Assembly (NCBI GenBank): GCA_910577115.1
Contig: CAJTMC010000036.1
Coordinates: 1 to 41,585 of the forward strand
Reading direction: 5' to 3'
Source of the DNA: an uncultured Lachnospiraceae bacterium
GTDB taxonomy: Bacteria > Bacillota > Clostridia > Lachnospirales > Lachnospiraceae
Length of the DNA stretch: 41,585 bases
A program made the translations under genes and the position numbers. This document shows, in pieces, positions 15,727-24,347 of this stretch (positions within the stretch are counted from its first letter, which is position 1; every line of letters starts with the position of its first letter). The notes under the pieces were generated by a model. It was not told the DNA's origin, did no database searches, and saw only the letters and a program-made list of their open reading frames with translations.

Positions 15727-16542
15727 ATGCAAGTGGGATATTGCTGGGTAAAAGATTGCCTTTGCGGTAAAAAAGGACGAAGATCCATGCTCATGTGCGG
15801 TGTGGCTGTCATGGTGGGTATTTGGCTGCTTCTGTGCGCTTCCTTGCGCCTTGCCGTGCGCGAGCCTTCCTTGCCGGAAGAGGACTGCATGATGTATTAT
15901 ATTGTAAATGCAGACGGTATGAAGGGATTGGGGCATAGTATTTTGCTCCTTGTGGATGAACAAGGGATTGGGACAGTATTTAGTTTCAATGGAATGCAGA
16001 CTTCCTTGGGAGAAAGTCTTTTTGGAAAAAGCGGGATTGGGAAATTGAGTACAGGAACGATGACCGCGGAAGAAACCGAAATCTTTTTGCAGACAGGAGA
16101 TTTGGGAATAGACGGGGATCAGCTTACGGATAATTATGATATGGCTTTATACAGACCGATTATGGCAGAGGAATATCAGGTTATCTTAGAGCAGACAATT
16201 CCGTATTTGAATGCAGAACATCAGTTTAAAACATTGTATGAAAAATGGGCTGAGGAGGAAGACGCTGGTAGAAGGGCAGAATATGAACGGGCGTTAGAGC
16301 AGATGGGGCAGGATCAGAGTCTGCCACTCTATCAGATTTATACCAATAATTGTGACCATGCGGTCAGAACGTTTATTTCCGCGGTTGATTCAATGATGCA
16401 GGAATATACGCATTATACGCGGCGTATGACACCAAACGGAAATCTGAAAGCTTTTGGTACAAGGGCAAAAAACTGGGGTGTGATGATGTTGGGGGCGCAG
16501 TCCTTTTTGGAGAGGGTATTGATGTTTTTGGTAATTTTTTGA
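15727..16542 (+). CDS. membrane-anchored DUF4105/Lnb-like protein (tentative)
   Basis: From ATG 15727 the product is 271 residues. A basic stretch (GKKGRRS) is followed by a TM anchor (about 21-42), so the rest should lie outside the membrane. Two features recall the Lnb N-terminal/DUF4105 papain-like fold: Gly-His in GLGHSILLLVDEQG (His70) and Asn-Cys in YTNNCDHAVRTF (Cys209), candidates for a catalytic His/Cys pair. The C-terminal 15 residues are hydrophobic again. Earlier in-frame ATGs (15649, 15706) overlap the phosphatase gene in another frame; 15727 begins 4 bp after its stop but has only a weak ribosome site. The family match is from memory and tentative. Confidence 0.6.
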   Translation: MQVGYCWVKDCLCGKKGRRSMLMCGVAVMVGIWLLLCASLRLAVREPSLPEEDCMMYYIVNADGMKGLGHSILLLVDEQGIGTVFSFNGMQTSLGESLFGKSGIGKLSTGTMTAEETEIFLQTGDLGIDGDQLTDNYDMALYRPIMAEEYQVILEQTIPYLNAEHQFKTLYEKWAEEEDAGRRAEYERALEQMGQDQSLPLYQIYTNNCDHAVRTFISAVDSMMQEYTHYTRRMTPNGNLKAFGTRAKNWGVMMLGAQSFLERVLMFLVIF

Positions 16543-16551
16543 GGAAGGGAT

Positions 16552-18114
16552 ATGAGAAGGGGACGAAAAGAAAACCTGACCGCATTATTGATAGGTGTGC
16601 TATGTGTTATTGTTAAGGCGGTGTGCAGCGGGGAGGAAGTGCAGTCATCGATAAAGTTTACGGGGGCTATATTACCGGAAGAAAGCCAATCGCACGAAAA
16701 AGCACAATCGTCAGAAACGGATACAATAGAGGAGGAAGTTTCCATTATCAGGGAAATTCCTGTTGATTTTCCGTTTGATGAATTGTACCCTTCCAAGCCG
16801 TATTCGCTGACGTTGGCTTTGCGTGAGGAGCCTGCCGGGGCGTATGAGCTAAGGCTTTATGATGGGAGTGGGGACGTTTTGCAGCAGATTCCCTGTGCGG
16901 CATTAACGGAACCGCTGCAATTTTGTTATGATAGCTTGTCCAGTGTCGCGTACGGACCGGATTTGGAGATTTTCTCTGCGGACAGTGATACAGGATTGTT
17001 GTATCCGTGGGAAGGGGAGCAGTTTTCAGAGAAACCGATTCCAATACCGCATTATTCGGAATTGGAAGGCAGTGCGATGCTTGTCATGGAAGAGGACGAT
17101 ATGCTTCAGACAAAAACGCTGTATCAGTTAAACGAAGGGCAAAAATGTGTGGAACAGGCTAGGAGCTGGCGGCTGCAGAAGGATACAGGAGCGCTTGCAA
17201 TTCGAAATGAGCTGGATAATCAAGTGGTGTTTCAGGGGACGGCGCTGTTGAATGATGAGGGCGCTCTAGTCAATGAGGCGTATTATCAAATGCTGTTTGC
17301 AGATGAACTTTACTGGTGGCATGAGGAACCAAAGGAGACGACGGTTTCGGTATGGTTTGATGAACCGCGGTCGGAGAGCACAGCGGAGTCAGGCAAAACG
17401 GAGGCTTTTGAAAACGTACAAAAAGTGGTGTTTGGCAATAACGGACATTCGGCGGAATATGCGGACAGGGAGGCATTTTTATCGGATTGCGGATTTGCGG
17501 ACAGTGTTCCAATGTATCAGTATTATGACAGGAATGGGAATGTCCAGTTGGAATTGTATCGGGACGAAGCTACAGACCGGTTTTGTGGAATTGTCTATGA
17601 AGATTGCTTGAATAGTGAAAAGAAAAAGTGGGCGACGATGTATGGGTTTACCATAAATACTGTTTTGGAACAGGAATGGACAGGAGGGAACTTGCTTTTC
17701 GGGAAAAACATTTATGATCGTGATATGGGAGATTATGAGGAAGCAATCGAATACACATCATCCGGACAGCCAAAGCATGTCTGCTATCGGGGAATGACGG
17801 AGCGGGAACGGGTGCCCGGGGAGCTGTCGATAGCGCTTGATTCGGTAATGGAAGTCAATTACGTATATCGGGACGACGATACATTGTTTTACAGGGAATA
17901 CTGGCATGACGGAATGGAATTTGGCACGACGCTTTCTACCCTGCGCAGCTTTTATGACAACAGTGCGAGAGTTGTGTATGAGAGGGGATATATTACGCAT
18001 GGTGCGTTGGAATACTATTATATCTATGAGGGTGAGGGCAAGAATCCGGCGTATTGTTTGGAGATTGACCATAATCTAGGGTATGCCATTTCAAATATCG
18101 TGCGGTATCAGTAG
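16552..18114 (+). CDS. large exported protein of unknown function
   Basis: I recognise no family. The 520-residue product starts with RRGRK and a hydrophobic stretch (about 9-25), a signal peptide or anchor; the following Cys (in VKAVCSG) is a poor lipobox. A Ser/Glu-rich linker (about 38-65) is followed by a large, acidic, Tyr/Trp-rich, probably beta-rich region without TM segments. Repeating themes such as YYDRNGNVQLELYRDEATD, VNYVYRDDDTLFYREYW and EYYYIYEGEG look like imperfect beta-hairpin repeats. GAGGAAGGG lies just before the ATG, and the gene starts 9 bp after the previous stop, so it is surely cotranscribed with the Lnb-like gene. The two may form a cell-surface pair. Confidence 0.7.
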   Translation: MRRGRKENLTALLIGVLCVIVKAVCSGEEVQSSIKFTGAILPEESQSHEKAQSSETDTIEEEVSIIREIPVDFPFDELYPSKPYSLTLALREEPAGAYELRLYDGSGDVLQQIPCAALTEPLQFCYDSLSSVAYGPDLEIFSADSDTGLLYPWEGEQFSEKPIPIPHYSELEGSAMLVMEEDDMLQTKTLYQLNEGQKCVEQARSWRLQKDTGALAIRNELDNQVVFQGTALLNDEGALVNEAYYQMLFADELYWWHEEPKETTVSVWFDEPRSESTAESGKTEAFENVQKVVFGNNGHSAEYADREAFLSDCGFADSVPMYQYYDRNGNVQLELYRDEATDRFCGIVYEDCLNSEKKKWATMYGFTINTVLEQEWTGGNLLFGKNIYDRDMGDYEEAIEYTSSGQPKHVCYRGMTERERVPGELSIALDSVMEVNYVYRDDDTLFYREYWHDGMEFGTTLSTLRSFYDNSARVVYERGYITHGALEYYYIYEGEGKNPAYCLEIDHNLGYAISNIVRYQ

Positions 18115-18212
18115 GAGCTTGTTTGCAGGGTGAGGTTACCTGACACTGCGGGCAGGACTACATAAATGAACAAAAATATAGAAAGGATGGGAATTTTCCC
18201 GAAAGAAAAGAG

Positions 18213-19619
18213 ATGAAAAAAGAAAAGAACAGAAATTCGTTTTCCGGTTCCATCGGCTTTGTGCTGACGGCGGCGGGAAGCGCGGTGGGCTTGGGAAATA
18301 TTTGGCGGTTTCCGTATTTGGCGGCAAAAGACGGCGGCGGACTTTTTTTGGTGATTTATCTGATTTTGGCGGTTACTTTTGGATTTACGCTGCTTACGAC
18401 AGAGATTGCAATCGGCAGGAAGACGAAGCAGAGTCCGCTTACGGCATATGGCAGGATGAAACCAAAGTGGGGTTTTCTCGGTGTATTGGCATGTCTTGTT
18501 CCGGTCATTATCCTGCCATATTACTGTGTAATCGGCGGCTGGGTTGTCAAATATTTTTTGGCATATTTGACAGGCAGCGGTGGAAGCGCCGCACAGGACA
18601 GTTATTTTACAGATTTTATTACAGGAGAATGGCAGCCGATTGTGCTTTTGGTAGTTTTTCTGTTTATGGTGGCGTTTGTTATCTTTCGGGGAGTCAATAA
18701 AGGAATTGAGATGTCCTCCAAAGTGCTGATGCCGGTTTTACTGCTGCTGGTTGTTGGAATTGCCGTCTTTTCGCTGACGATTGAGCATCATGATGATGCG
18801 GGCGTGACAAGAACGGGAATGGAGGGATTAAAGATTTATGTAATCCCCAATTTGGAAGGAATGACGGTCAAAGGATTTTTTTTGGTATTGCTTGATGCGA
18901 TGGGACAGCTGTTTTTCAGTCTGAGTGTTGCAATGGGCATCATGGTTGCCTACGGTTCCTATGTCAGAGACGATGCGAATTTAGTAAAATCGATTAATCA
19001 GATTGAGATTTTTGATACGGCGGTTGCGTTTTTGGCAGGTGTCATGATTATTCCGGCCGTCTATACGTTTATGGGAAGAGAAGGAATGGCAGCATCGGGA
19101 CCAAGCCTGATGTTTGTTTCGCTGCCCAAGGTCTTTTCTTCAATGGGAAGAATCGGAAATCTGGTGGGCTGCCTGTTTTTTGCAATGGTATTGTTTGCGG
19201 CGCTGACGAGTGCTGTTTCTGTCATGGAGGCAGTTGTATCCAGCTTTATGGATAAATTTCATATGTCACGCAGGAGGGCTGCCGCATTGGAGACGTTGAT
19301 TGCCCTTGCAGGGGGGATTCTCGTGTGCCTTGGGTATAATAAGCTGTACTTTGAGGTTGATCTTCCCAATGGAGCGGTTGCGCAGATACTGGATATTATG
19401 GATTACATCAGCAATAATTTACTGATGCCGTTAGTTGCAATCGGGACATGTCTGTTAATCGGATGGGTGTTGAAGCCCTCGGCTGTTATTGAGGAAGTGG
19501 AGAAGTCTGGTTGTAAATTTGGCAGAAAAAAGCTGTATATTGTGATGATCCGTTATATTGCACCGGTGCTGTTGGTGATTTTGCTGTTGAAATCAATTGG
19601 AATTTTGACTGCTATTTAG
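18213..19619 (+). CDS. neurotransmitter:sodium symporter (NSS/SNF) family transporter
   Basis: This is a sodium-coupled transporter of amino acids or related amines in the cell membrane. The 468 residues carry about 11-12 TM helices. The N terminus has the family signature: SGSIGFVLTAAGSAVGLGNIWRFPYL in TM1 (residues 10-35), with the unwound GSAVGLGN segment forming the Na+ and substrate site. The bacterial homologues TnaT, MhsT and LeuT have similar lengths. The substrate cannot be read from the sequence. The ribosome site is weak (AAAGAAAAGAG). A GCCGC/GCGGC hairpin (19622-19640) follows the stop. Confidence 0.9.
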   Translation: MKKEKNRNSFSGSIGFVLTAAGSAVGLGNIWRFPYLAAKDGGGLFLVIYLILAVTFGFTLLTTEIAIGRKTKQSPLTAYGRMKPKWGFLGVLACLVPVIILPYYCVIGGWVVKYFLAYLTGSGGSAAQDSYFTDFITGEWQPIVLLVVFLFMVAFVIFRGVNKGIEMSSKVLMPVLLLLVVGIAVFSLTIEHHDDAGVTRTGMEGLKIYVIPNLEGMTVKGFFLVLLDAMGQLFFSLSVAMGIMVAYGSYVRDDANLVKSINQIEIFDTAVAFLAGVMIIPAVYTFMGREGMAASGPSLMFVSLPKVFSSMGRIGNLVGCLFFAMVLFAALTSAVSVMEAVVSSFMDKFHMSRRRAAALETLIALAGGILVCLGYNKLYFEVDLPNGAVAQILDIMDYISNNLLMPLVAIGTCLLIGWVLKPSAVIEEVEKSGCKFGRKKLYIVMIRYIAPVLLVILLLKSIGILTAI

Positions 19620-19683
19620 TCTGCCGCGCGATTTGCGGCAAGGAATCATGAGGATTTTGGAAATTTGGAAAGGAGGTATTTTT

Positions 19684-20991
19684 ATGAGAATGTATGACCT
19701 TATAATGAAGAAGAGAAACGGCGGAGCGCTTTCGGAGGATGAGATTTCTTTTATGGTAAAGGGATTTACAAACGGTGAAATTCCGGACTACCAAATGTCA
19801 GCGATGATGATGGCAATTTATTTTCAGGGAATGGACGAAAAGGAAACGCTTGCGCTCACAATGGAAATGGCAAGGAGCGGAGATTTGCTGGATTTGAGTG
19901 CAATTCATGGAATCAAGGTTGACAAGCATTCTACGGGAGGCGTGGGGGATAAAACCTCGCTTGTGCTGACGCCTATGGTGGCTGCGCTCGGCGTGCCTGT
20001 GGCAAAGATGAGCGGAAGAGGTCTTGGCCATACGGGAGGCACAATTGATAAGCTGGAAAGCTTTGCAGGCTTTTCTACGGCGATATCGGAGGAACAGTTT
20101 AAGGAGAATGTGAATCGGATTGGAATCGCGATTATGGGACAGACAGCGGATCTTGCGCCTGCCGATAAAAAATTGTACGCGCTGCGGGACGTGACGGCAA
20201 CGGTTGATAATATGTCTCTGATAGCCTCCTCCATTATGAGTAAGAAGCTGGCAGCAGGGGCGGACGCGATTGTGCTTGATGTAAAGACCGGAAGCGGCGC
20301 TTTTATGAAGACGCAGGAGGATTCGTTTGCGCTTGCAAGTGCAATGGTTCAGATTGGAAATGGCGCGGGAAGAAATACGGTTGCGGTTGTTTCGGACATG
20401 GATCAGCCGCTTGGCTTTGCAGTCGGAAATGCGCTTGAGGTGAAGGAAGCAATTGCTACATTAAGCGGAGAAGGTCCATCTGACCTAGAGGAGCTTTGTC
20501 TGACGCTTGGCTCTTATATGGTCGTGGCGGCAAAAAAAGCAACAGATGTTGCAAAAGCAAGGGAAATGTTAAAAAAGTGCATTGCGGATAAGAGTGCATT
20601 AAACAAACTTGCGGAATTTATAGAGGCGCAAGGCGGAGACAAGAAGCTTGTATATCACACAGACGGGCTTCCGAAAGCGTCAATCATTGAGGAAATTGCA
20701 TCGCCTGCAGACGGATATATCCAGCGGATTGTGTGTGATGAAATCGGCATTTGTTCCTTGATAATTGGAGGCGGACGCGAGACGAAGGAGAGCGAAATAG
20801 ACCTTTCGGTCGGGCTGGTACTGCATAAAAAGGTCGGGGACTATGTGAAACAGGGAGAATCACTTGCCACAATCCATGCAAATGACAGGGAAAAATTAAA
20901 TGCGGCAAAGGAGCGGTTTTTAAGCGCTTACACAATAAATGACACTTCTGTCACAAAAAAGCCGCTTATCAGGGGAATAGTAACAAGATAG
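19684..20991 (+). CDS. pdp: pyrimidine-nucleoside phosphorylase
   Basis: It splits uridine, thymidine or deoxyuridine with phosphate into the base and (deoxy)ribose-1-phosphate, salvaging pyrimidines. The 435 residues match the family. Motifs are KHSTGGVGDKTSL (81-93, phosphate binding), KMSGRGLGHTGGTIDKLE just after it (the thymidine/pyrimidine phosphorylase signature) and KTGSGAFM further on. The start at 19684 has a near-perfect AAAGGAGGT site; the longer open frame adds 17 residues with nothing to support it. A strong terminator follows, so it is a single gene or the end of a short unit with the symporter upstream. There is no deoC or cdd nearby. Confidence 0.95.
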   Translation: MRMYDLIMKKRNGGALSEDEISFMVKGFTNGEIPDYQMSAMMMAIYFQGMDEKETLALTMEMARSGDLLDLSAIHGIKVDKHSTGGVGDKTSLVLTPMVAALGVPVAKMSGRGLGHTGGTIDKLESFAGFSTAISEEQFKENVNRIGIAIMGQTADLAPADKKLYALRDVTATVDNMSLIASSIMSKKLAAGADAIVLDVKTGSGAFMKTQEDSFALASAMVQIGNGAGRNTVAVVSDMDQPLGFAVGNALEVKEAIATLSGEGPSDLEELCLTLGSYMVVAAKKATDVAKAREMLKKCIADKSALNKLAEFIEAQGGDKKLVYHTDGLPKASIIEEIASPADGYIQRIVCDEIGICSLIIGGGRETKESEIDLSVGLVLHKKVGDYVKQGESLATIHANDREKLNAAKERFLSAYTINDTSVTKKPLIRGIVTR

Positions 20992-20998
20992 CTTACAT

Positions 20999-21031
20999 AA
21001 AATGAAGTATAGAAAACCTATACTTCATTTT
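20999..21031 (+). terminator. terminator of pdp
   Basis: A perfect 14-bp inverted repeat AAAATGAAGTATAG/CTATACTTCATTTT has a 5-nt loop. The 3' arm ends in four T, followed by AATTT. It separates pdp from the sporulation cluster. Confidence 0.85.
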
Positions 21032-21044
21032 AATTTGGTGTGAT

Positions 21045-21347
21045 ATGAATAAACGTGATGTATTCAGACAGGATATGATAAGTGCGGGAGAACGCTTTGC
21101 AGATGCTTTTTCACTGCCCAAAGATATGGTAGTGAATGCAACGCTGATTCATATGATTGGAAAGTCCGACGTGTTTGTGGAAAACTTTAAGGGCATTATT
21201 TCTTATACCTGCCACGAAATTATTGTCAAGGGGTATGGTATTAAATTCTGCGTATGCGGTGAGCGTCTTTTAATAGAGCACTACTGCAATGATGACATGA
21301 AGATATCGGGACAGATTAATGAAGTGCGGGTAATAAGAGAGGCATGA
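21045..21347 (+). CDS. yqfC: sporulation protein YqfC (YabP/YqfC family)
   Basis: The 100-residue protein belongs to the small YabP/YqfC family expressed during sporulation. It has the typical pattern: an N-terminal LPKDMVVNATLIHMIG segment (about 26-41), then VENFKGIISYTCHEIIVKG and a C-terminal ISGQINEVRV beta region. The exact role is unknown in the family; it is usually encoded directly before yqfD, as here. The next gene starts one base after its stop, so the pair is translationally coupled. The ribosome site is modest (GGTGTGAT). Confidence 0.9.
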   Translation: MNKRDVFRQDMISAGERFADAFSLPKDMVVNATLIHMIGKSDVFVENFKGIISYTCHEIIVKGYGIKFCVCGERLLIEHYCNDDMKISGQINEVRVIREA

Positions 21348-21348
21348 G

Positions 21349-22602
21349 GTGAGGCTCTTGCAAAATAATTATGTTCGTTTAATAAAGGGCTGCCTTGTGA
21401 TCAGGCTTGGCGGCGATTACTTAGAGCGTTTTTTTAATATGTGCAGGCTGCATGACATTTATTTGTGGAACATTAAAAGAGAAAACGAGGCTTGTATGTG
21501 TGAGGTGTATGCCGCAGATTTTAAAAGAATTGTCCCGTTTTTGAAAAAAACAGGAACGCGTGCACACGTTATAAAAAAGAGTGGACTACCGTTTTATATT
21601 CCTTTTCTCAAAAAAAGGATTATTTTTTTTGTGGGGGTGGCAGCTTGTCTTGCCATGCTCAATTTTGTGACAAATTATGTCTGGGCGATTGAATATGTGG
21701 GAAATATACAGATTAGCGACGATGAGCTGACAGACTTTTTGGAGGAGGAGAATATTCACTACGGAATCAGAAAGGACAGCATCAATTGTGAGGAGGAGGA
21801 AAAAAGTCTGCGCGAGCGTTTTGCAAATGTGACTTGGACTTCGATCTATTTCGAGGGAACGAAGCTGTATGTGGAAGTTAAGGAAAATGAGAAGTCGGAG
21901 CCTGTGACGATCAAAATGAAAGGGACAGATATTATTGCAAATGAGGGCGGTGTCGTCACATCAATTATCACAAGAAACGGCGTGCCTATGGTGAAGGCAG
22001 GGGACAGTGTGGAAGAGGGAGATGTGCTTGTTTCAGGGAGTGTGCCGGTTTATGACGAAAATCAATTGATTGCGGGATATCAGATTTATGATGCCGATGC
22101 CGATATTTGCATACGCACACCGATTGCGTACAAGGATACCATCAATAAGAGCTATCCTGTAATTTATTACACAGGAAATGACACACGTGTCAGTTTTTTG
22201 GAGGCGTTTGGGAGACATATTGACGCTATGCCCATTTATGATTTTTTTAGGGACAGAAAAAATTCTTCTTATGAGGTAACGACGCAGAAGGAACAGCTGG
22301 TACTGCTCGATAACATTTATCTTCCGGTTTATTATGGTAAAATCAGCAAAAAAGAGTATTATATAAAATATATGACTTATACGGACGAGGAGATGGAAGC
22401 TCTGCTTTTGAAGCAGTTTGAAAAATTTATTTTTTCTTTACATCAAAAAGGGGTAGAAATTGTTGAAAAAGATGTTAAAATAGTAGAGAATAGGGATGGA
22501 ATGGAAATAAATGGAGATTTGCTCGTAATCAAGTCTACCGGTGAGAAGGTGGACATTGGCGTTACGGCGCAAAGTGAGGACGAAACGACAAAGGAAGAGT
22601 GA
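21349..22602 (+). CDS. yqfD: sporulation protein YqfD
   Basis: A membrane-associated sporulation protein of 417 residues. An N-terminal cytoplasmic domain (about 1-80) precedes a TM helix (about 84-108) and a long extracytoplasmic part. That part has the YqfD hallmark GTDIIANEGGVVTSIITRNG (about 183-202), followed by VKAGDSVEEGDVLVSG, which resembles a lipoyl/HlyD-type hairpin. The start is GTG at 21349, one base after yqfC; TTG at 21358, which follows GAGGTGAGG, is an alternative. The order yqfC-yqfD-phoH-ybeY is conserved in many Firmicutes. Confidence 0.9.
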   Translation: MRLLQNNYVRLIKGCLVIRLGGDYLERFFNMCRLHDIYLWNIKRENEACMCEVYAADFKRIVPFLKKTGTRAHVIKKSGLPFYIPFLKKRIIFFVGVAACLAMLNFVTNYVWAIEYVGNIQISDDELTDFLEEENIHYGIRKDSINCEEEEKSLRERFANVTWTSIYFEGTKLYVEVKENEKSEPVTIKMKGTDIIANEGGVVTSIITRNGVPMVKAGDSVEEGDVLVSGSVPVYDENQLIAGYQIYDADADICIRTPIAYKDTINKSYPVIYYTGNDTRVSFLEAFGRHIDAMPIYDFFRDRKNSSYEVTTQKEQLVLLDNIYLPVYYGKISKKEYYIKYMTYTDEEMEALLLKQFEKFIFSLHQKGVEIVEKDVKIVENRDGMEINGDLLVIKSTGEKVDIGVTAQSEDETTKEE

Positions 22603-22615
22603 ATGATAAATTTTT

Positions 22616-22654
22616 CACGCACAGGCTTGTATGACCACAAGCTTGGCAGGCGTG
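22616..22654 (+). other. hairpin in the yqfD-phoH spacer
   Basis: CACGC (22616-22620) pairs with GCGTG (22650-22654), and inside it GCTTGT (22625-22630) pairs with ACAAGC (22637-22642). The structure lies 20 bp upstream of the phoH start, with no T-tract. It might modulate read-through into phoH. Confidence 0.45.
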
Positions 22655-22673
22655 GTCAAATGGGGGTATATAT

Positions 22674-23684
22674 TTGGAGAATTTTCAGTTAGGAATGCAG
22701 ATTGACGCAGAGCACATGCAGAATATTTTTGGAAATAACGATGCTTATATCAGACAGATTGAGAATGATTTAAAGGTGGTCATAACGGACAGAAACGGAG
22801 AGGTGCGAATCAGTGGGGAGCAGACAGCAGTCAATAAGGCGGCGAAGCTGATAAATGAGCTGGTGGAGCTTTCGAAAAGAGGGAATACCATACAGGAGCA
22901 AAATGTATCGTATGGCTTAGAGCTTTCGCATACCTCGCAGGAAGAGGGGCTTTTGGAGATTGACGCGGATTGTATCTGCCATACGATGATGGGAAAGCCG
23001 ATTAAGCCAAAAACTTTGGGACAAAAAGAATATATTGATGCAATCAGGAAAAATATGATTGTGTTCGGTCTTGGACCTGCGGGAACAGGAAAGACTTATC
23101 TTGGAATGGCGATGGCGATTACCGCGTTTAAAAACCATGAGGTGGAGCGCATTATTCTCACAAGACCTGCCATAGAAGCCGGCGAAAAGCTTGGTTTTCT
23201 TCCGGGTGATTTGCAAAGCAAGGTTGATCCGTATCTGAGACCGCTTTATGATGCGTTGTATCAGATTATGGGTGCAGAGAGCTTTCAGAGAAATACGGAG
23301 AAGGGTTTGATAGAGGTTGCGCCGTTAGCGTATATGCGCGGACGTACACTGGACAATGCGTATATTATTTTAGATGAGGCGCAGAATACGACACCTGCGC
23401 AGATGAAGATGTTTCTGACGCGTATCGGATTTGGTTCTAAGGTCATTATTACGGGCGATTCCACGCAGAAAGATTTGGCGGTGGGAACACAGTCAGGGCT
23501 TGATGTGGCGGAAAAGGTGCTTGCAAAAATTGACGACATTGCCTTTGTGAGAATGACCAGCAGGGATGTGGTAAGGCACCCGCTGGTGCAGAAGATTGTG
23601 AAAGCGTATGAAGATTATGAGACCAAGGTAAACAACAGGACAAACAGCAAAAAAGGCGGCAATGCGCGTCTGAGAACAAGATAA
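22674..23684 (+). CDS. phoH: PhoH family ATPase (PhoH-like, YbeZ type)
   Basis: This is a P-loop protein with an N-terminal KH-like region (about 30-70) and a C-terminal PhoH/RNA-helicase-like ATPase. The 336 residues match. Walker A is GPAGTGKTYL (about 128-137) and Walker B is YIILDEAQN (about 231-239), followed by MKMFLTRIGFGSKVIITGD. Cytoplasmic; linked by neighbourhood and literature to RNA metabolism with YbeY. The start is TTG at 22674, with a GGGGG site 6-8 bases upstream. An in-frame ATG (22695) is possible. ybeY follows, as in most bacteria. Confidence 0.93.
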   Translation: MENFQLGMQIDAEHMQNIFGNNDAYIRQIENDLKVVITDRNGEVRISGEQTAVNKAAKLINELVELSKRGNTIQEQNVSYGLELSHTSQEEGLLEIDADCICHTMMGKPIKPKTLGQKEYIDAIRKNMIVFGLGPAGTGKTYLGMAMAITAFKNHEVERIILTRPAIEAGEKLGFLPGDLQSKVDPYLRPLYDALYQIMGAESFQRNTEKGLIEVAPLAYMRGRTLDNAYIILDEAQNTTPAQMKMFLTRIGFGSKVIITGDSTQKDLAVGTQSGLDVAEKVLAKIDDIAFVRMTSRDVVRHPLVQKIVKAYEDYETKVNNRTNSKKGGNARLRTR

Positions 23685-23823
23685 GATTCATATTTTTACT
23701 TGCAAGAAGTGGGTGGACAGGCAGTTTTACTATAACGCCATAAATACGGCTTATTTTGCAGGGAAGAGGGCGAAAAGAACAGACGAATCCTTGAAAAAAC
23801 AGATACAGGAGAAAAATTATACT

Positions 23824-24327
23824 ATGACTTTTTGCGTAGAGAGTGAGACCAAACAAACACTTCCATTTGATGCGGAGGCTGTGGCAGTTCAGGTTATCAG
23901 GGAGGCGCTTGCTTTTGAGAAGTGTCCCTATGAAGTTGAGGTGGCGGTGCTGCTTACGGACAGTGAAGAAATACATGCAATGAACAATGAATTCCGGGGA
24001 ATAGACCGACCGACGGACGTGCTTTCTTTTCCAAATGTGGATTATGAAGCGCCTGCCGATTTTACGGGAATTGAAGATATGGCAGAGGATTATTTTAATC
24101 CGGAGAGTGGCGAGCTTTGTCTTGGAGACATTGTAATCAATGTGGATAAGGTTTATGAGCAGGCTTCGGAATACGGACATTCTCCTATAAGGGAATATGC
24201 ATTTCTGATCGCACACAGTATGCTGCATCTGCTTGGGTATGACCATATGGAGCGTCGGGAGGCAGCGGTAATGGAGGCTAAACAGGAGGAGATTCTGAAA
24301 AGACTTGGTATTACGAGAGAAGCATAA
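23824..24327 (+). CDS. ybeY: endoribonuclease / rRNA maturation factor YbeY
   Basis: A zinc-dependent single-strand RNase acting in 16S rRNA 3' maturation and 70S quality control. The zinc motif H-x3-H-x5-H is seen as HSMLHLLGYDH near the C terminus, with FRGIDRPTDVLSFP and LGDIVINVDKV as further signatures. From ATG 23824 the product is 167 residues, the normal length, with AGGAGA 11 bases upstream. The open frame extends 37 codons further to a GTG at 23713, only 28 bp after phoH. That part (MDRQFYYNAINTAYFAG...) has no counterpart in YbeY as I know it, so I treat it as untranslated or a start alternative. Confidence 0.92.
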   Translation: MTFCVESETKQTLPFDAEAVAVQVIREALAFEKCPYEVEVAVLLTDSEEIHAMNNEFRGIDRPTDVLSFPNVDYEAPADFTGIEDMAEDYFNPESGELCLGDIVINVDKVYEQASEYGHSPIREYAFLIAHSMLHLLGYDHMERREAAVMEAKQEEILKRLGITREA

Positions 24328-24347
24328 TTGCTAAATGGGGGTTATAC

